A stretch of DNA of 32,134 nt from Dechloromonas sp. (GTDB lineage: Bacteria; Pseudomonadota; Gammaproteobacteria; Burkholderiales; Rhodocyclaceae): NCBI GenBank assembly GCA_008933675.1, contig WBUO01000023.1, positions 1-32,134 on the forward strand. The letters run 5' to 3'. This document shows positions 18,758-27,819 of the stretch, in pieces. Within the stretch, counting starts at the first letter, position 1. Every line of letters begins with the position of its first letter. The position numbers and the translations under genes were made by a program. The notes under the pieces are model-generated. The model made no database searches and was not told where the DNA came from. It saw nothing but the letters and a program-made list of their open reading frames with translations.

Positions 18758-20029
18758 CTAGCCTGAGTCTGGACGGTGTATGCGTGCGGTGATTACGCTA
18801 CGGTCGCGTGTTTGCAATACCTCGACGGGAACGCCGTTCAACTTGACACTAAGTCCGGATTCCGGAATGTCTTGGAAATGCTCCAGAATCAGGCCGTTGA
18901 GTGTCTTCGGTCCATCTACGGGAAGATCCAGCCCAAGCATTCGGTTGATGTCGCGCAGTGGGCGCGAGCCTTCAACGATGACCTCGCCATTGGCAGACCA
19001 AGCCAGGGTTTGGCCAAGTCCCGGAAGTGACGTGGTGAATTCGCCGACAAATTCCTCGATGATGTCCTCGAGTGTCAGCAAACCCAGTATCTCGCCGTAC
19101 TCATCCACGACGAAACCGATACGTTGCCGGTTTTCCTGGAAAAATGCCAATTGTGAGAAGGCTGGAGTGCCGGCAGGAATGTAGTAGGGTTGCACAATCA
19201 GGGAAAGCAGGACGGTTTCGTTGAAATCCTGCGTCCCAAGGCTGCCAAGCAAGCGACGGACTGGCAGGATGCCGATCAACTGGTCCAGCGACTCGCGGCA
19301 AACCGGAAGCCGGCTGTGATGACTGGTTGCCAGCTGGTCGAGAAGCTCATCCCAGGGGGTTTCCATATCCAGAACTTCAATGTTGCGTCGTGGTGTCATG
19401 ACATCCTCGACCGTTATGCTGTTAAGGTCGAACAGGCTTGCGAGAATCGCCTGGTGTTTCTTGGGGATGACATTGGATGATTCAAGTACCAGGCTGCGTA
19501 ACTCCTCTGGCGATAACGATGCGTGCTGGTCATCGTTTTTGGACGATAGGCCAATGGCCCGGAGTAGTGCTCCGGCGAAGAGGTTGACGAACCAGACGGC
19601 TGGATAAAACACCCTTAATAACGGAGTCAGGATGTAAGCGAAGAACAGCGCCAATCGGTCGGCATGCTTGGCGCCAATGATCTTGGGGGTGATTTCGGAA
19701 AAGACCAAAATGGCGAAGGTGATGATCAGCGTACCCGCGCCCAATGCCCATTTGTCATCTCCAAACAACTCAATGGCGATTACGCTGACCAGAGTTGCTG
19801 CCGCGGTATTGACCAGATTGTTGCCAAGCAGAATGACGCCGAGCATCTTGTCCGTCTGGTTGAGCAGGTCAAGCGCTAGTTGGGCGCCAGCATGTCCGGA
19901 CTGAGCCATATGGCGCAGGCGAAAGCGGTTCGACGCCATCATGGCGGTCTCGCTCATCGAGAAGAAGGCCGACATCGCCAGTAGTGCGACGAGTGCGGCA
20001 AGCATCGTCGTGACGGGAATGTCAAGCAT
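18758..20029 (-). CDS. CorC/HlyC family protein (CNNM membrane domain, CBS pair, CorC domain)
   Basis: 423 residues with the ATG at 20029. An N-terminal CNNM (DUF21) domain with about four helices (about 1-190, including FFSMSETAMMASNRFRLRHMA) is followed by a CBS pair (about 200-320, start VEDVMTPRRNIEVLD) and a C-terminal CorC/HlyC transporter-associated domain (about 340-420). Members take part in magnesium or cobalt homeostasis; the transported ion is not established for this subgroup. It begins 4 bp after the ypjD-like stop, so the two membrane genes form one unit. Confidence 0.88.
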   Translation of the reverse strand: MLDIPVTTMLAALVALLAMSAFFSMSETAMMASNRFRLRHMAQSGHAGAQLALDLLNQTDKMLGVILLGNNLVNTAAATLVSVIAIELFGDDKWALGAGTLIITFAILVFSEITPKIIGAKHADRLALFFAYILTPLLRVFYPAVWFVNLFAGALLRAIGLSSKNDDQHASLSPEELRSLVLESSNVIPKKHQAILASLFDLNSITVEDVMTPRRNIEVLDMETPWDELLDQLATSHHSRLPVCRESLDQLIGILPVRRLLGSLGTQDFNETVLLSLIVQPYYIPAGTPAFSQLAFFQENRQRIGFVVDEYGEILGLLTLEDIIEEFVGEFTTSLPGLGQTLAWSANGEVIVEGSRPLRDINRMLGLDLPVDGPKTLNGLILEHFQDIPESGLSVKLNGVPVEVLQTRDRSVITARIHRPDSG

Positions 20030-20033
20030 GACT

Positions 20034-20873
20034 TCAGAGGTGGCCGAGGATGACTTCACCCACGAAGCGACTGCCAACGTAAGCCAGAATCAGCAGCGAG
20101 AAGCCTGCGAGTGTCCAGCGCAAGGCACGCTTGCCTCGCCAGCCCCAGGCGTGGCGGCCGATAAGTAGTGTGGCAAAAATACCCCATGAGGCGAAGGCAA
20201 ACAGGGTCTTATGGTCAATTTTGAACGGCTTACCGAACAGGGTTTCTGAAAAGAGAACACCGCTGCCAACCGTCAGAGTCAGCAATACGAAACCGATGGT
20301 CAGCATGCGAAAGAGCAGCGACTCCATGGCCATCAGAGATGGCAGGCTGGCCAGGCTGCGTTTTAGTGAACGCTTGTGCAATGCATTTTCGGTGAAGCCC
20401 ATGAATATGGCATGCAGTGCTGACAGCGTCAGCAGGCTATATGCCAGCATGGCCGCAAGAAAGTGCAATTTGAAGCCAGTGGCGCCCGCGTGTGCGACCA
20501 GGTGAACGTAGGGAAATAGAACCGGCAGGATGGTGCAGCCGGCAGCCAGCGGCAGTACCATGGGCTGCAGCCCTTCCATGCGCGCCATGAAGCTCTCCAG
20601 CCAGTAGATCAGAACAGCAAGCCACATCATCAGCGACAGGGCAAAGCTGAAGGAAAAGCGCATGCCGACTTCGGCGAATAGTCCGTCGTAGAGGCCCCAG
20701 GCATGTATTGTGAGGGCCAGGGCGATTGCCCCCCTTTCCCAAGGAAGCATCGGGCAGGCGACACATTGGTTTTCGCTTTCTCGCCAGCGGGTGTTCCAGA
20801 AATGAAATCCGAGCGCCCCGTAAATTAGGGTGGCGAGAATGTGCGGCAGAAGCTGAATTACAATGTCGGACAT
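20034..20873 (-). CDS. CcsA/YpjD-type cytochrome c assembly family membrane protein
   Basis: 279 residues with about eight hydrophobic helices, related to the heme-handling CcsA/CcmC superfamily (the annotation "cytochrome C assembly protein" or YpjD). The C-terminal region KPFKIDHKTLFAFASWGIFATLLIGRHAWGWRGKRALRW carries the conserved HK...GR.WGWRG pattern. In E. coli YpjD is linked to the CorC-like YfjD, and the same pairing is seen here because the CorC-like gene follows by 4 bp. It is divergent from ffh, with only 29 bp between the start codons, so both promoters must lie in or next to coding DNA. Confidence 0.85.
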   Translation of the reverse strand: MSDIVIQLLPHILATLIYGALGFHFWNTRWRESENQCVACPMLPWERGAIALALTIHAWGLYDGLFAEVGMRFSFSFALSLMMWLAVLIYWLESFMARMEGLQPMVLPLAAGCTILPVLFPYVHLVAHAGATGFKLHFLAAMLAYSLLTLSALHAIFMGFTENALHKRSLKRSLASLPSLMAMESLLFRMLTIGFVLLTLTVGSGVLFSETLFGKPFKIDHKTLFAFASWGIFATLLIGRHAWGWRGKRALRWTLAGFSLLILAYVGSRFVGEVILGHL

Positions 20874-20902
20874 CCGCGAATTCTACTAGAAGCCCATCTG
20901 AC

Positions 20903-22270
20903 ATGCTCGACAACCTGACCACACGCCTTGCCCGCGTCATGAAGACGCTGAAGGGCGAAGCCCGCCTGACCGAAGCCAACATCACCGATGCCCTGCGCGA
21001 GGTTCGCATGGCTTTGCTCGAGGCCGACGTCGCGTTGCCAGTCGTCAAGGAGTTCATTGCGGCGGTCAAGGAAAAGGCGGTCGGTGAGGCGGTGATCGGT
21101 TCGCTCAGTCCGGGCCAAGCGCTGATCGGTGTCGTTCATGCCGAGTTGACCAGGATCATGGGCGCCGCTCATGAAGGCATCAGCTTCAATACGCAGCCGC
21201 CAGCGATCGTGCTGATGGCCGGCCTGCAGGGGGCTGGCAAGACGACTACCGTCGGCAAGCTGGGCAAGTTCCTCAAGGAAAACCACAAGAAGAAGGTGCT
21301 CGTCGTTTCCTGTGACGTTTATCGTCCGGCGGCCATTGAGCAGCTGAAATTCGTGGCCGGCCAGGCTGGCGTCGATTTCTTTCCCTCTGCCGTTGGCGAG
21401 AAGCCGGAAAGCATCGCTCTGGCGGCTGTCGACTGGGCCAAACGCCACTACCATGACGTGCTGCTCGTCGATACGGCTGGTCGGCTGGCCATCGACGAGG
21501 AAATGATGGCCGAGATCAAGCGTCTGCACGCCGCCGTCAGGCCGATCGAAACGCTGTTCGTCGTCGATGCCATGCTCGGTCAGGATGCCGTCAACACTGC
21601 TCGCGCCTTCAACGAGGCGCTGCCGCTGACCGGCGTCGTGCTGACCAAACTTGATGGCGACTCACGCGGCGGTGCAGCGTTGTCGGTCCGCCACGTCACC
21701 GGTAAGCCGATCAAATTCGCCGGCGTCGGCGAGAAGCTCTCCGGTCTGGAAGCCTTCCACCCAGAACGGATGGCCTCGCGCATCCTCGGCATGGGCGACG
21801 TGCTGTCGCTGATCGAGGAGGCCAAGAAAGGGCTGGACGAGGAAAAGGCCGTCGCCTTCGCCAAGAAGCTAAAGGCCGGCAAGGGCTTCGATCTCAGCGA
21901 TTTCAAGGAGCAGATGGCGCAGATGCGCAACATGGGGGGGCTGTCGGCGCTGATGGACAAGATGCCTGCGCAGATCGCCCAAGCAGCCGGTCAGTTGCCG
22001 GCTGGTGCCGAGAACAAGATGATCGGCCGGGTCGAAGGCATCATCAACTCGATGACGCCGGCCGAGCGGGCCAAGCCGGAACTGATCAAGGCCAGCCGCA
22101 AGCGCCGCATTGCTGCCGGCGCCGGTGTCCAGGTTCAGGATGTGAACCGCTTGCTCAACCAGTTCGAGCAGACCCAGAAGATGATGAAGCAGTTCTCCAA
22201 GGGCGGCATCGGTAAGCTGATGCGCGGCATGAAGGGCATGTTGCCCGGCATGGGCGGTATGGGGCGCTGA
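20903..22270 (+). CDS. ffh: signal recognition particle protein Ffh
   Basis: 455 residues with the ATG at 20903; the ORF-track start at 20726 is in the divergent gene. Ffh with 4.5S RNA recognises signal sequences on ribosomes and delivers them to FtsY. The N domain (1-85) is followed by the G domain with G1 GLQGAGKTTT, the DTAGR motif and TKLDGD, and then the M domain (about 295-455) with the methionine-rich tail KLMRGMKGMLPGMGGMGR. It is transcribed alone on the plus strand. The 4.5S RNA gene is not visible in the window. Confidence 0.97.
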   Translation: MLDNLTTRLARVMKTLKGEARLTEANITDALREVRMALLEADVALPVVKEFIAAVKEKAVGEAVIGSLSPGQALIGVVHAELTRIMGAAHEGISFNTQPPAIVLMAGLQGAGKTTTVGKLGKFLKENHKKKVLVVSCDVYRPAAIEQLKFVAGQAGVDFFPSAVGEKPESIALAAVDWAKRHYHDVLLVDTAGRLAIDEEMMAEIKRLHAAVRPIETLFVVDAMLGQDAVNTARAFNEALPLTGVVLTKLDGDSRGGAALSVRHVTGKPIKFAGVGEKLSGLEAFHPERMASRILGMGDVLSLIEEAKKGLDEEKAVAFAKKLKAGKGFDLSDFKEQMAQMRNMGGLSALMDKMPAQIAQAAGQLPAGAENKMIGRVEGIINSMTPAERAKPELIKASRKRRIAAGAGVQVQDVNRLLNQFEQTQKMMKQFSKGGIGKLMRGMKGMLPGMGGMGR

Positions 22271-22312
22271 GCTGAAGGTGGTGCCTGCTGAGGGCGCCGG
22301 CGGAGGCCGTTT

Positions 22313-22924
22313 TCAGCGACCGGTCTGCGCCAGCCGGGCCGGTTTCTCGTAGCCCCATTGGTTTTGCCAGGCGGCGCGGACCATGTTCGGATATTCGGGC
22401 TTGCCGAGGCTGCCGTTGTAACGGCCCAAGGCGCGGTAGAGGTCGCCCTTCTCGATGTCCAGATAGTGGCGCAGGATGGTACAGCCGTAGCGAAGGTTGG
22501 TACGCAGGTCGAAGAGGGAGTCTTCCGGCCTGCCGATGACCTTGATCCAGAAGGGCATCACCTGCATGTAGCCGCGAGCGCCGACCGACGACACTGCGTA
22601 CTTGCGGAATCCCGATTCCACCTGGATGAGGCCAAGTACCAGCTGCGGGTCGAGGCCGGAGCGCGTGGCTTCGTAATGAACGCTGCGCAGCAGGTCGATA
22701 CGGTATTCGCGGTTGGGGATGCGCTTCTCCAGGCGGCGGGACATCTCGCTCAGCCAGTCGGTTGCCTCCATTGGCGTCCGGAATGAGCTGACCGCTGGCC
22801 GTGAGTCCGAAACGGCCTTGTGCAGGGCGGCCCGAACGCTGGCCGACATCGGCTCGTACTTCTGGGCGCCGGCATAGGCGGCCGACGCCCCGCACAGCAA
22901 CAGCGCTACTATCAGTCGGCGCAC
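22313..22924 (-). CDS. lytic transglycosylase (SLT domain) family protein
   Basis: 203 residues with a signal peptide (about 1-19, ending AYA). The SLT/lysozyme-like domain covers about 75-190, with the catalytic glutamate E103 in LIQVESGF and the family motifs [12 protein letters not shown] and ALGRYNGS. These enzymes cut peptidoglycan and leave anhydromuramic ends; this short type has no LysM or other binding module. Its start overlaps the proS stop by 13 bp, an arrangement consistent with co-expression. Confidence 0.9.
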   Translation of the reverse strand: MRRLIVALLLCGASAAYAGAQKYEPMSASVRAALHKAVSDSRPAVSSFRTPMEATDWLSEMSRRLEKRIPNREYRIDLLRSVHYEATRSGLDPQLVLGLIQVESGFRKYAVSSVGARGYMQVMPFWIKVIGRPEDSLFDLRTNLRYGCTILRHYLDIEKGDLYRALGRYNGSLGKPEYPNMVRAAWQNQWGYEKPARLAQTGR

Positions 22925-24642
22925 AGCTTCTTTTGCAGGAAGGTCATGATCTCGCCGCCAGCGATCATTGTCGCCTCGGCATCCCGGCGCCCCTTGTATT
23001 CGAGCATCCCCTCCTTCAATCCGCGCTCGCCGATCACGACACGATGCGGAATACCGATCAGCTCCATGTCGGCAAACATGACGCCGGGGCGCTCGTTGCG
23101 GTCGTCAAGGACGACGTCGATCCCCGCCGCCTTCAGATCGCCATAGATGCGGTCGGCCTCGGTCTTGACGGCTTCGCTCTTGTGGTAGCCCATGGGCACT
23201 ATGCAGACAGCAAAGGGGGCGATGGCGGCAGGCAGAATGATGCCGCGCTCGTCATTGCCCTGTTCGATGGCGGCGCCGACGATGCGCGAGACGCCTATAC
23301 CATAGCAACCCATTTCCATGATCTGGCTCTTGCCGTTCTCGTCTAGGTAGGTGCAGTTCAGTGCGGCAGCATATTTCTGACGCAACTGGAAAATATGGCC
23401 AACTTCGATGCCGCGCAGGATTTCCAGCCGTCCTTGACCGTCAGGCGAAGCATCGCCGGCCACGACATTGCGCAGGTCGACGACTTCCGGCTCCGGCAGG
23501 TCGCGGCCGAAATTGACGCCGCGCAGGTGGAAGCCGATCTCGTTGGCGCCGCAGACGAAATCGCTCATCGCGGCAACGCTGCGATCGGCGAAAACCAGAA
23601 CATCTTTGTTTGTCAGTCCGACCGGGCCAATGTAACCGGGCTTGCAACCCAAGTTGTCCTCAACCTCGGCTTCCGAGGCGAAACGAAACGGGGAGAGGGC
23701 GCCAATCTTGCTCGCCTTGATCTCATTCAGCTCGTGGTCGCCACGCAGCAGCAGCAGGGAGAAGGTTTTGCTGCCATCGTCTTTCTCGCTGACCACGGCG
23801 ATCGCCTTGACGATGCGCCCCAAGCCGATGCCGAAGAATTCGGCGACGTCGGTGCAAGCCGTCTTCCCGGGAGTGGCCACCTTCTCCATGACGGTGCTGG
23901 CTGGCGCGCGCGGCGATATCGGAGCGACAGCTTCGGCAAGCTCGACGTTGGCGGCGTAATCGGAATCCGGGCAGTAAGCAATGTCATCTTCGCCAGAATC
24001 GGCCAGGACATGGAATTCGTGCGAGCCGGTTCCGCCGATCGAGCCGGTGTCGGCCGCCACGGCGCGGAACTTCAGGCCCAGGCGGGTGAAGATGCGGCTG
24101 TACGTGGCGTACATGTTGCCGTACTCGCGCTGCAGATCCTCAAAGGATGTATGGAAGGAATAGCCGTCCTTCATCAGGAACTCACGGCCCCGCATGACAC
24201 CGAAGCGCGGGCGGATTTCATCGCGGAACTTCGTTTGAATCTGATACAGATGGATCGGCAACTGACGGTAGCTCTTGACGTCACGGCGTACAGCGTCGGT
24301 GATCACTTCCTCGTGCGTCGGGCCAATGACGAATTCGCGCTGATGGCGATCCTTGAAGCGCAGAAGTTCAGGGCCATACTGTTCCCAGCGGCCGGACTCC
24401 TGCCACAGTTCGGCGGGTTGGACAGCAGGCATCAGGAGTTCAAGAGCACCGGCGTGGTCCATTTCCTGCCGTACGATGTTTTCGACCTTGCGCAACACGC
24501 GCAGGCCGAGTGGCATCCATGTGTAGATGCCGGCGGCGGCGCGCTTGATGTAGCCGGCCCGTAACATCAATTTCTGACTGATTACTTCGGCGTCTGCCGG
24601 GGCTTCCTTGAGTGTCGTGAAAAAGAACTGCGAGGTGCGCAT
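22912..24642 (-). CDS. proS: prolyl-tRNA synthetase
   Basis: 576 residues with the ATG at 24642; the ORF track's longer frame runs through rppH and is rejected. It is the bacterial class II type: N-terminal [19 protein letters not shown], motif 1 at about 65-85, motif 2 with [19 protein letters not shown], a central editing (INS) domain at about 235-400 that clears Ala-tRNA-Pro, and motif 3 in [16 protein letters not shown]. The C-terminal anticodon domain follows. It is divergent from rppH across 111 bp and overlaps the transglycosylase downstream. Confidence 0.97.
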   Translation of the reverse strand: MRTSQFFFTTLKEAPADAEVISQKLMLRAGYIKRAAAGIYTWMPLGLRVLRKVENIVRQEMDHAGALELLMPAVQPAELWQESGRWEQYGPELLRFKDRHQREFVIGPTHEEVITDAVRRDVKSYRQLPIHLYQIQTKFRDEIRPRFGVMRGREFLMKDGYSFHTSFEDLQREYGNMYATYSRIFTRLGLKFRAVAADTGSIGGTGSHEFHVLADSGEDDIAYCPDSDYAANVELAEAVAPISPRAPASTVMEKVATPGKTACTDVAEFFGIGLGRIVKAIAVVSEKDDGSKTFSLLLLRGDHELNEIKASKIGALSPFRFASEAEVEDNLGCKPGYIGPVGLTNKDVLVFADRSVAAMSDFVCGANEIGFHLRGVNFGRDLPEPEVVDLRNVVAGDASPDGQGRLEILRGIEVGHIFQLRQKYAAALNCTYLDENGKSQIMEMGCYGIGVSRIVGAAIEQGNDERGIILPAAIAPFAVCIVPMGYHKSEAVKTEADRIYGDLKAAGIDVVLDDRNERPGVMFADMELIGIPHRVVIGERGLKEGMLEYKGRRDAEATMIAGGEIMTFLQKKLCAD

Positions 24643-24753
24643 GGAATGCTCTTGAATTCGTTGGGAAAAGCTGATTTTACACGGAGCTCCCGCTTTGCAC
24701 CCATGGCGCCTTTGTGAAAGAATCGGGTCAATTATTAATTTTGCAGGATTCTC

Positions 24754-25299
24754 ATGCTCGATCGTGAAGGCTATCGCCCGAACGTCGGCATTATTCTTTG
24801 TAACGCAAAGGACGAGGTTTTTTGGGGTAAGCGCATACGGGAGCATTCCTGGCAGTTTCCGCAGGGTGGCATCAAGCGCGGCGAATCGCCGGAAGAGGCC
24901 ATGTATCGTGAACTGTACGAAGAGGTTGGGCTCCAACCGGAGCATGTGCGCATCCTCGGGCGAACCAAAGGCTGGTTGCGATATGAAGTGCCGACACACT
25001 GGATCAAGCGCGAATGGCGCGGTTCCTACAAGGGACAAAAACAGATTTGGTTCTTGTTGCGACTGGTTGGGCGTGATAACGATGTTAGTTTGAGGGCGAC
25101 CAATAAGCCGGAGTTCGACGCTTGGCGTTGGAACGACTACTGGGTGCCTCTGGATTCCGTAATCGAATTCAAGCGTGGCGTCTATGAACAAGCGCTATCC
25201 GAACTGATCCGGTTTCTCGACGCGGATCGACGAGGAAGGGGGCGTCGCGGAAGTGCGCTCCCGATCGCTGGCGATCAGGCCAAAACAGAAGGAAAATGA
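24754..25299 (+). CDS. rppH: RNA pyrophosphohydrolase RppH
   Basis: 181 residues. RppH removes pyrophosphate from the 5' end of mRNAs and so opens them to RNase E decay. The Nudix box [23 protein letters not shown] is complete, and the start [17 protein letters not shown] and KWLRYEVP-like block ([14 protein letters not shown]) are specific to RppH. The C-terminus after about 160 is basic and variable. GGAT before the ATG is a modest ribosome-binding site. It is followed after 4 bp by the CNP1-like gene. Confidence 0.96.
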   Translation: MLDREGYRPNVGIILCNAKDEVFWGKRIREHSWQFPQGGIKRGESPEEAMYRELYEEVGLQPEHVRILGRTKGWLRYEVPTHWIKREWRGSYKGQKQIWFLLRLVGRDNDVSLRATNKPEFDAWRWNDYWVPLDSVIEFKRGVYEQALSELIRFLDADRRGRGRRGSALPIAGDQAKTEGK

Positions 25300-25303
25300 A
25301 ACC

Positions 25304-25813
25304 GTGTCCCGTCTTCTACGCGTTCTTCTGCTGCTGAGTGTGTTGACCGGTGGCGCCGTGTTGGCTGATTCTGATGACGATTTCGTTCCGCAGGCCTGGC
25401 GGGAACTCGAGGTTCCCTTGCCTGGCATCCCCGCGGATCAGAATCTTCAGCCGTTCTACGTGAGTGCAGTCGAAATCAATCGTTTTTACCTCGATACGGA
25501 AAGCTTGAGTATCGGCGCGGACGGGGTTGTTCGCTTCGTCCTGGTGGTCCTCACACCGGGTGGTGCGCGAAATGTGACATTTGAGGGAATGCGCTGTGAA
25601 ACCCGTGAGCGTCGCCTGTATGCCTCGGGGCGTCAGAATGGTGTTTGGTCAAAGGCGCGCTCAGTCGATTGGCAACCCATCAACGACGCTGCCATAAACA
25701 GGCATCACGCCGCACTTTTTCTTGATTATCTTTGCCCTGGTGGGGTCATGGCTTCCAGTGTCGCGGAAATCAAGGGGGCACTGCGGAGAACCGGATACCA
25801 GATAACCCCTTGA
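25304..25813 (+). CDS. CNP1-like family exported protein
   Basis: 169 residues with a GTG start at 25304 behind AAGGAAA; the track's ATG at 25253 lies inside rppH. The signal peptide covers about 1-21 (VSRLLRVLLLLSVLTGGAVLA). The remainder, with WRELEVPLPGIP, NLQPFYVSA, FRFVL-like strands and two cysteines (MRCETRERRLYA and DYLCPGG), matches the CNP1-like family named after a Neisseria protein of uncertain function. It sits between rppH and coq7 in an apparent operon, which gives no clear clue to its role in the envelope. Confidence 0.8.
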   Translation: MSRLLRVLLLLSVLTGGAVLADSDDDFVPQAWRELEVPLPGIPADQNLQPFYVSAVEINRFYLDTESLSIGADGVVRFVLVVLTPGGARNVTFEGMRCETRERRLYASGRQNGVWSKARSVDWQPINDAAINRHHAALFLDYLCPGGVMASSVAEIKGALRRTGYQITP

Positions 25814-25824
25814 GGAACGAGTAT

Positions 25825-26448
25825 ATGTCCGTTGATCTGGCTATCGTCGAGTTTGATCGCGCCTTGCGTTCACTGTTTGCGCCAGCACGAAGTACGCGTG
25901 TTGTACCGGGGGAAGCTGTCCCCGAAGCGATGCTTGATGAGGCGCAAAGGGGCCATGTCGTAGGATTGATGCGAGTCAACCACAGTGGCGAGATTTGTGC
26001 TCAGGCGCTTTACCAAGGGCAGGCTTTGACCTGTCGTGATTCGGTGCTCAGTGAAACCCTGCGTTCCGCTGCCGGCGAGGAGGTTGAGCATCTGGCCTGG
26101 ACCGAGCAGAGAATCGCGGAACTGGGGGGGAGGACAAGCTTGCTCAATCCGTTGTGGTACACGGGGTCATTAAGTCTCGGCCTGCTGGCGGGGGCGGTCG
26201 GTGACAAGTGGAACCTCGGCTTCCTCGCGGAAACGGAGCGGCAGGTTGAGGCCCATCTAGATGGCCACCTCGTCAGTTTGCCGTTGGCCGACGGCCGTTC
26301 GCGGGCGATAGTCGAGCAGATGCGTCTGGACGAAAGGGGCCATGCCAATATGGCTGTTGAGCTTGGTGCTGTTGAACTGCCCTTGATTGTTCGGCGCGCG
26401 ATGCAATTCGCAGCCAAAATCATGACCGCAGTTGCGTATCGGATATAA
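25825..26448 (+). CDS. coq7: demethoxyubiquinone hydroxylase Coq7
   Basis: 207 residues with the ATG at 25825 behind GAGGAACGAG. Coq7 is a ferritin-like diiron enzyme that hydroxylates the C6 position of the ubiquinone ring. The metal ligands are visible in NHSGEICAQALYQGQ, EEVEHLAWTEQR (ExxH), ERQVEAHLDGH and LDERGHANMA (ExxH). Its presence indicates aerobic ubiquinone synthesis. It converges with the osmC-family gene; only three bases separate the two stops. Confidence 0.95.
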   Translation: MSVDLAIVEFDRALRSLFAPARSTRVVPGEAVPEAMLDEAQRGHVVGLMRVNHSGEICAQALYQGQALTCRDSVLSETLRSAAGEEVEHLAWTEQRIAELGGRTSLLNPLWYTGSLSLGLLAGAVGDKWNLGFLAETERQVEAHLDGHLVSLPLADGRSRAIVEQMRLDERGHANMAVELGAVELPLIVRRAMQFAAKIMTAVAYRI

Positions 26449-26451
26449 GCC

Positions 26452-26880
26452 TTAGTCTGCCTCGACGATTTCGAAGTCGTGGGTGATTTCGGCAACTTTG
26501 CCAAGCATGATGGAGGCCGAGCAGTATTTCTCTTTTGACAACGAGATTGCTCTGGCGACTGCGTCCGTCTTCAGATTTTTGCCCTTGACGCGATAGTGCA
26601 AATGGATGCGCTTGAATATCTTGGGGTCCGTTTCCGCTCGCTCTGCTTGCAGACTGACATCGCAAGCGGTGACCTTGTGGCGGCCTTTTTTTAGGATGAG
26701 CACAACATCAAAGGCGCTGCAACCGCCAGTGCCCGCAAGTAGCAGTTCCATTGGCCGAGGGCCCAAGTTGCGCCCGCCAGCCTCTGGTGCTCCATCCATG
26801 ACTAGCGCGTGGCCGCTGCCTGTTTCAGCGACGAAACTCATTCCTGAGTCAGTTCCTGTCCATTTAACGATGCATTCCAT
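26452..26880 (-). CDS. OsmC family protein (YhfA-like)
   Basis: 142 residues with the OsmC/Ohr fold. The two redox cysteines lie in GTGGCSAFDVV and KYCSASIML, the positions used by thiol peroxidases of this family. The overall sequence resembles the YhfA branch rather than Ohr or OsmC proper, so the peroxide substrate is uncertain. It is monocistronic and reads away from the 500-bp intergenic region, where its promoter must lie. Confidence 0.88.
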   Translation of the reverse strand: MECIVKWTGTDSGMSFVAETGSGHALVMDGAPEAGGRNLGPRPMELLLAGTGGCSAFDVVLILKKGRHKVTACDVSLQAERAETDPKIFKRIHLHYRVKGKNLKTDAVARAISLSKEKYCSASIMLGKVAEITHDFEIVEAD

Positions 26881-27105
26881 TTGGGGCTCCCTGAAGGTAA
26901 AGGAATTCTAACGGAAATCGTCGCAACGATAGGGGCTTGCTGTCCAATGTTGCGCTGCATCAATATCGGTGGTTTGGTCATAGAGTCGCGACAGCGAGTT
27001 CTTGATTAAACATTGATTATTCTGTTATGAAAAATAATTTATTATTGTTTATTTTCAATATGTTGTTTTATATAGATCGTGCGAATCTGAAAATATCGCC
27101 ATCAA

Positions 27106-27120
27106 TTGTGCGACGCACAA
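27106..27120. promoter_or_regulatory. 15-bp palindrome upstream of candidate sRNA
   Basis: TTGTGCG-A-CGCACAA is a perfect 7-1-7 inverted repeat ending 7 bp before a possible -35 box. It could be an operator. If transcribed from the upstream promoter it would be an RNA hairpin followed by ATTTTTC, so a weak terminator is the alternative reading. Confidence 0.4.
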
Positions 27121-27162
27121 ATTTTTCTTGCGCGAGACGGGGGCTTCGGGCACAATGCGAAG

Positions 27163-27273
27163 CGTACGGACTGTGATGACTTGTTGATTGTGAGTTTTCC
27201 GGTTCAGATTTGTCTCCTCCACCCTCCTCCTTTGGTGTGGATTTAACGCGGCTCAGCGAGCCGCGTTTTTTTT
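27163..27273 (+). ncRNA. candidate trans-acting small RNA with anti-Shine-Dalgarno loop
   Basis: Predicted transcript of about 110 nt from a possible promoter (TTGCGC at 27128, 17-bp spacer, CACAAT at 27151) to a strong terminator with eight T's. No plus-strand gene lies within 800 bp upstream, so the terminator needs a transcript of its own. Before the terminator is a small hairpin, TCCAC (27218-27222) with GTGGA (27237-27241), whose loop shows CTCCTCCTTT, matching the CCUCCUUU at the 3' end of 16S rRNA. A second CTCCTCC precedes it. This layout recalls CU-rich-loop sRNAs such as the Neisseria sibling sRNAs, but I cannot show homology. The start site is uncertain; an upstream promoter would give about 190 nt. 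Confidence 0.5.
27245..27273 (+). terminator. strong Rho-independent terminator with no assigned gene
   Basis: AACGCGGCT (27245-27253), loop CAGCG, AGCCGCGTT (27259-27267), then a total of eight T's to 27273. The 9-bp stem is perfect. Because the rplM promoter starts 31 bp further on, this is not an attenuator of rplM; it fits the end of a small RNA. Confidence 0.9.
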
Positions 27274-27303
27274 GTCTGCAACCCTCTGGGTGAAGGAAAG
27301 TGA

Positions 27304-27333
27304 TTGACAGGGCGTCGGAGGTTCAACTAGAAT
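27304..27333 (+). promoter_or_regulatory. rplM-rpsI promoter
   Basis: TTGACA (27304-27309) and TAGAAT (27328-27333) with an 18-bp spacer, followed by a GC-rich CCGCGCC discriminator as expected for growth-rate-controlled ribosomal genes. Transcription would begin about 27340, some 42 bp before the rplM ATG. Confidence 0.75.
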
Positions 27334-27381
27334 CCGCGCCTTTCTCCAATCCGCGCCCATATTTTTCAGGACGGCACACAC

Positions 27382-27810
27382 ATGAAAACGTTTTCCGCCA
27401 AGCCACATGAGGTGAAGCGCGAGTGGTTTGTGGTAGACGCCACAGACAAGGTGCTCGGCCGCCTCGCTACCGAAATTGCCCGCCGCCTGCGTGGCAAGCA
27501 CAAGGCTATTTATACGCCGCATATCGATACCGGCGACTTTATCGTTGTCACCAACGTCGACAAGCTGACCGTGACGGGTAACAAGGCCGATGACAAGAAG
27601 TACTATCGTCACTCGGGCTATCCTGGCGGTATTTACGAAACCAATTTCAAGAAGATGCAGCAGCGTTTCCCGGGGCGCGCCTTGGAAACGGCTGTCAAGG
27701 GCATGCTGCCCAAGGGCCCGCTGGGCTATGCGATGCTAAAGAAGCTGAAGTGCTACGCCGGCGATCAGCATCCTCACACCGCCCAGCAGCCGAAAGCTCT
27801 GGAAATCTAA
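27382..27810 (+). CDS. rplM: 50S ribosomal protein L13
   Basis: 142 residues, the standard length. L13 is an early-assembly 23S-binding protein. The family strings [51 protein letters not shown] and [21 protein letters not shown] are all present. It has its own promoter and is followed by rpsI after 9 bp, the usual L13-S9 operon. Confidence 0.98.
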   Translation: MKTFSAKPHEVKREWFVVDATDKVLGRLATEIARRLRGKHKAIYTPHIDTGDFIVVTNVDKLTVTGNKADDKKYYRHSGYPGGIYETNFKKMQQRFPGRALETAVKGMLPKGPLGYAMLKKLKCYAGDQHPHTAQQPKALEI

Positions 27811-27819
27811 GGGGTAATC

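Larger units (their letters stand above)
26881..27381. other. 500-bp intergenic region between osmC-family gene and rplM
   Basis: No credible protein gene is present. From upstream to downstream it holds the osmC leader, a strongly AT-rich stretch (about 26998-27075, unlike its surroundings), a 15-bp palindrome (27106-27120), two possible plus-strand promoters (TTGTTT-18-TATATA at 27045-27074 and TTGCGC-17-CACAAT at 27128-27156), an anti-Shine-Dalgarno hairpin, a strong terminator, and the rplM promoter. Confidence 0.7.

Noticed and set aside
23395-24564. 389-codon plus-strand ORF opposite proS
   Set aside because: Antisense shadow of proS; no domain and no ribosome-binding site.
24643-25191. 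N-terminal extension of proS to 759 residues
   Set aside because: The extension is the antisense of rppH; the canonical ProS N-terminus starts at 24642.
27106-27126. TTGTGCGACGCACAA followed by ATTTTTC as a PhaR/PhbF-type operator or as a terminator
   Set aside because: It does not fit the TG-N-TGC-N3-GCAA spacing I recall for PhbF, and the 6-bp stem with 3-base loop is weak as a terminator; I list it only as an unassigned palindrome.
27245-27273. Terminator as an attenuator or L13 leader controlling rplM
   Set aside because: A near-consensus rplM promoter (TTGACA-18-TAGAAT) lies downstream of the hairpin, so rplM transcription does not pass through it.
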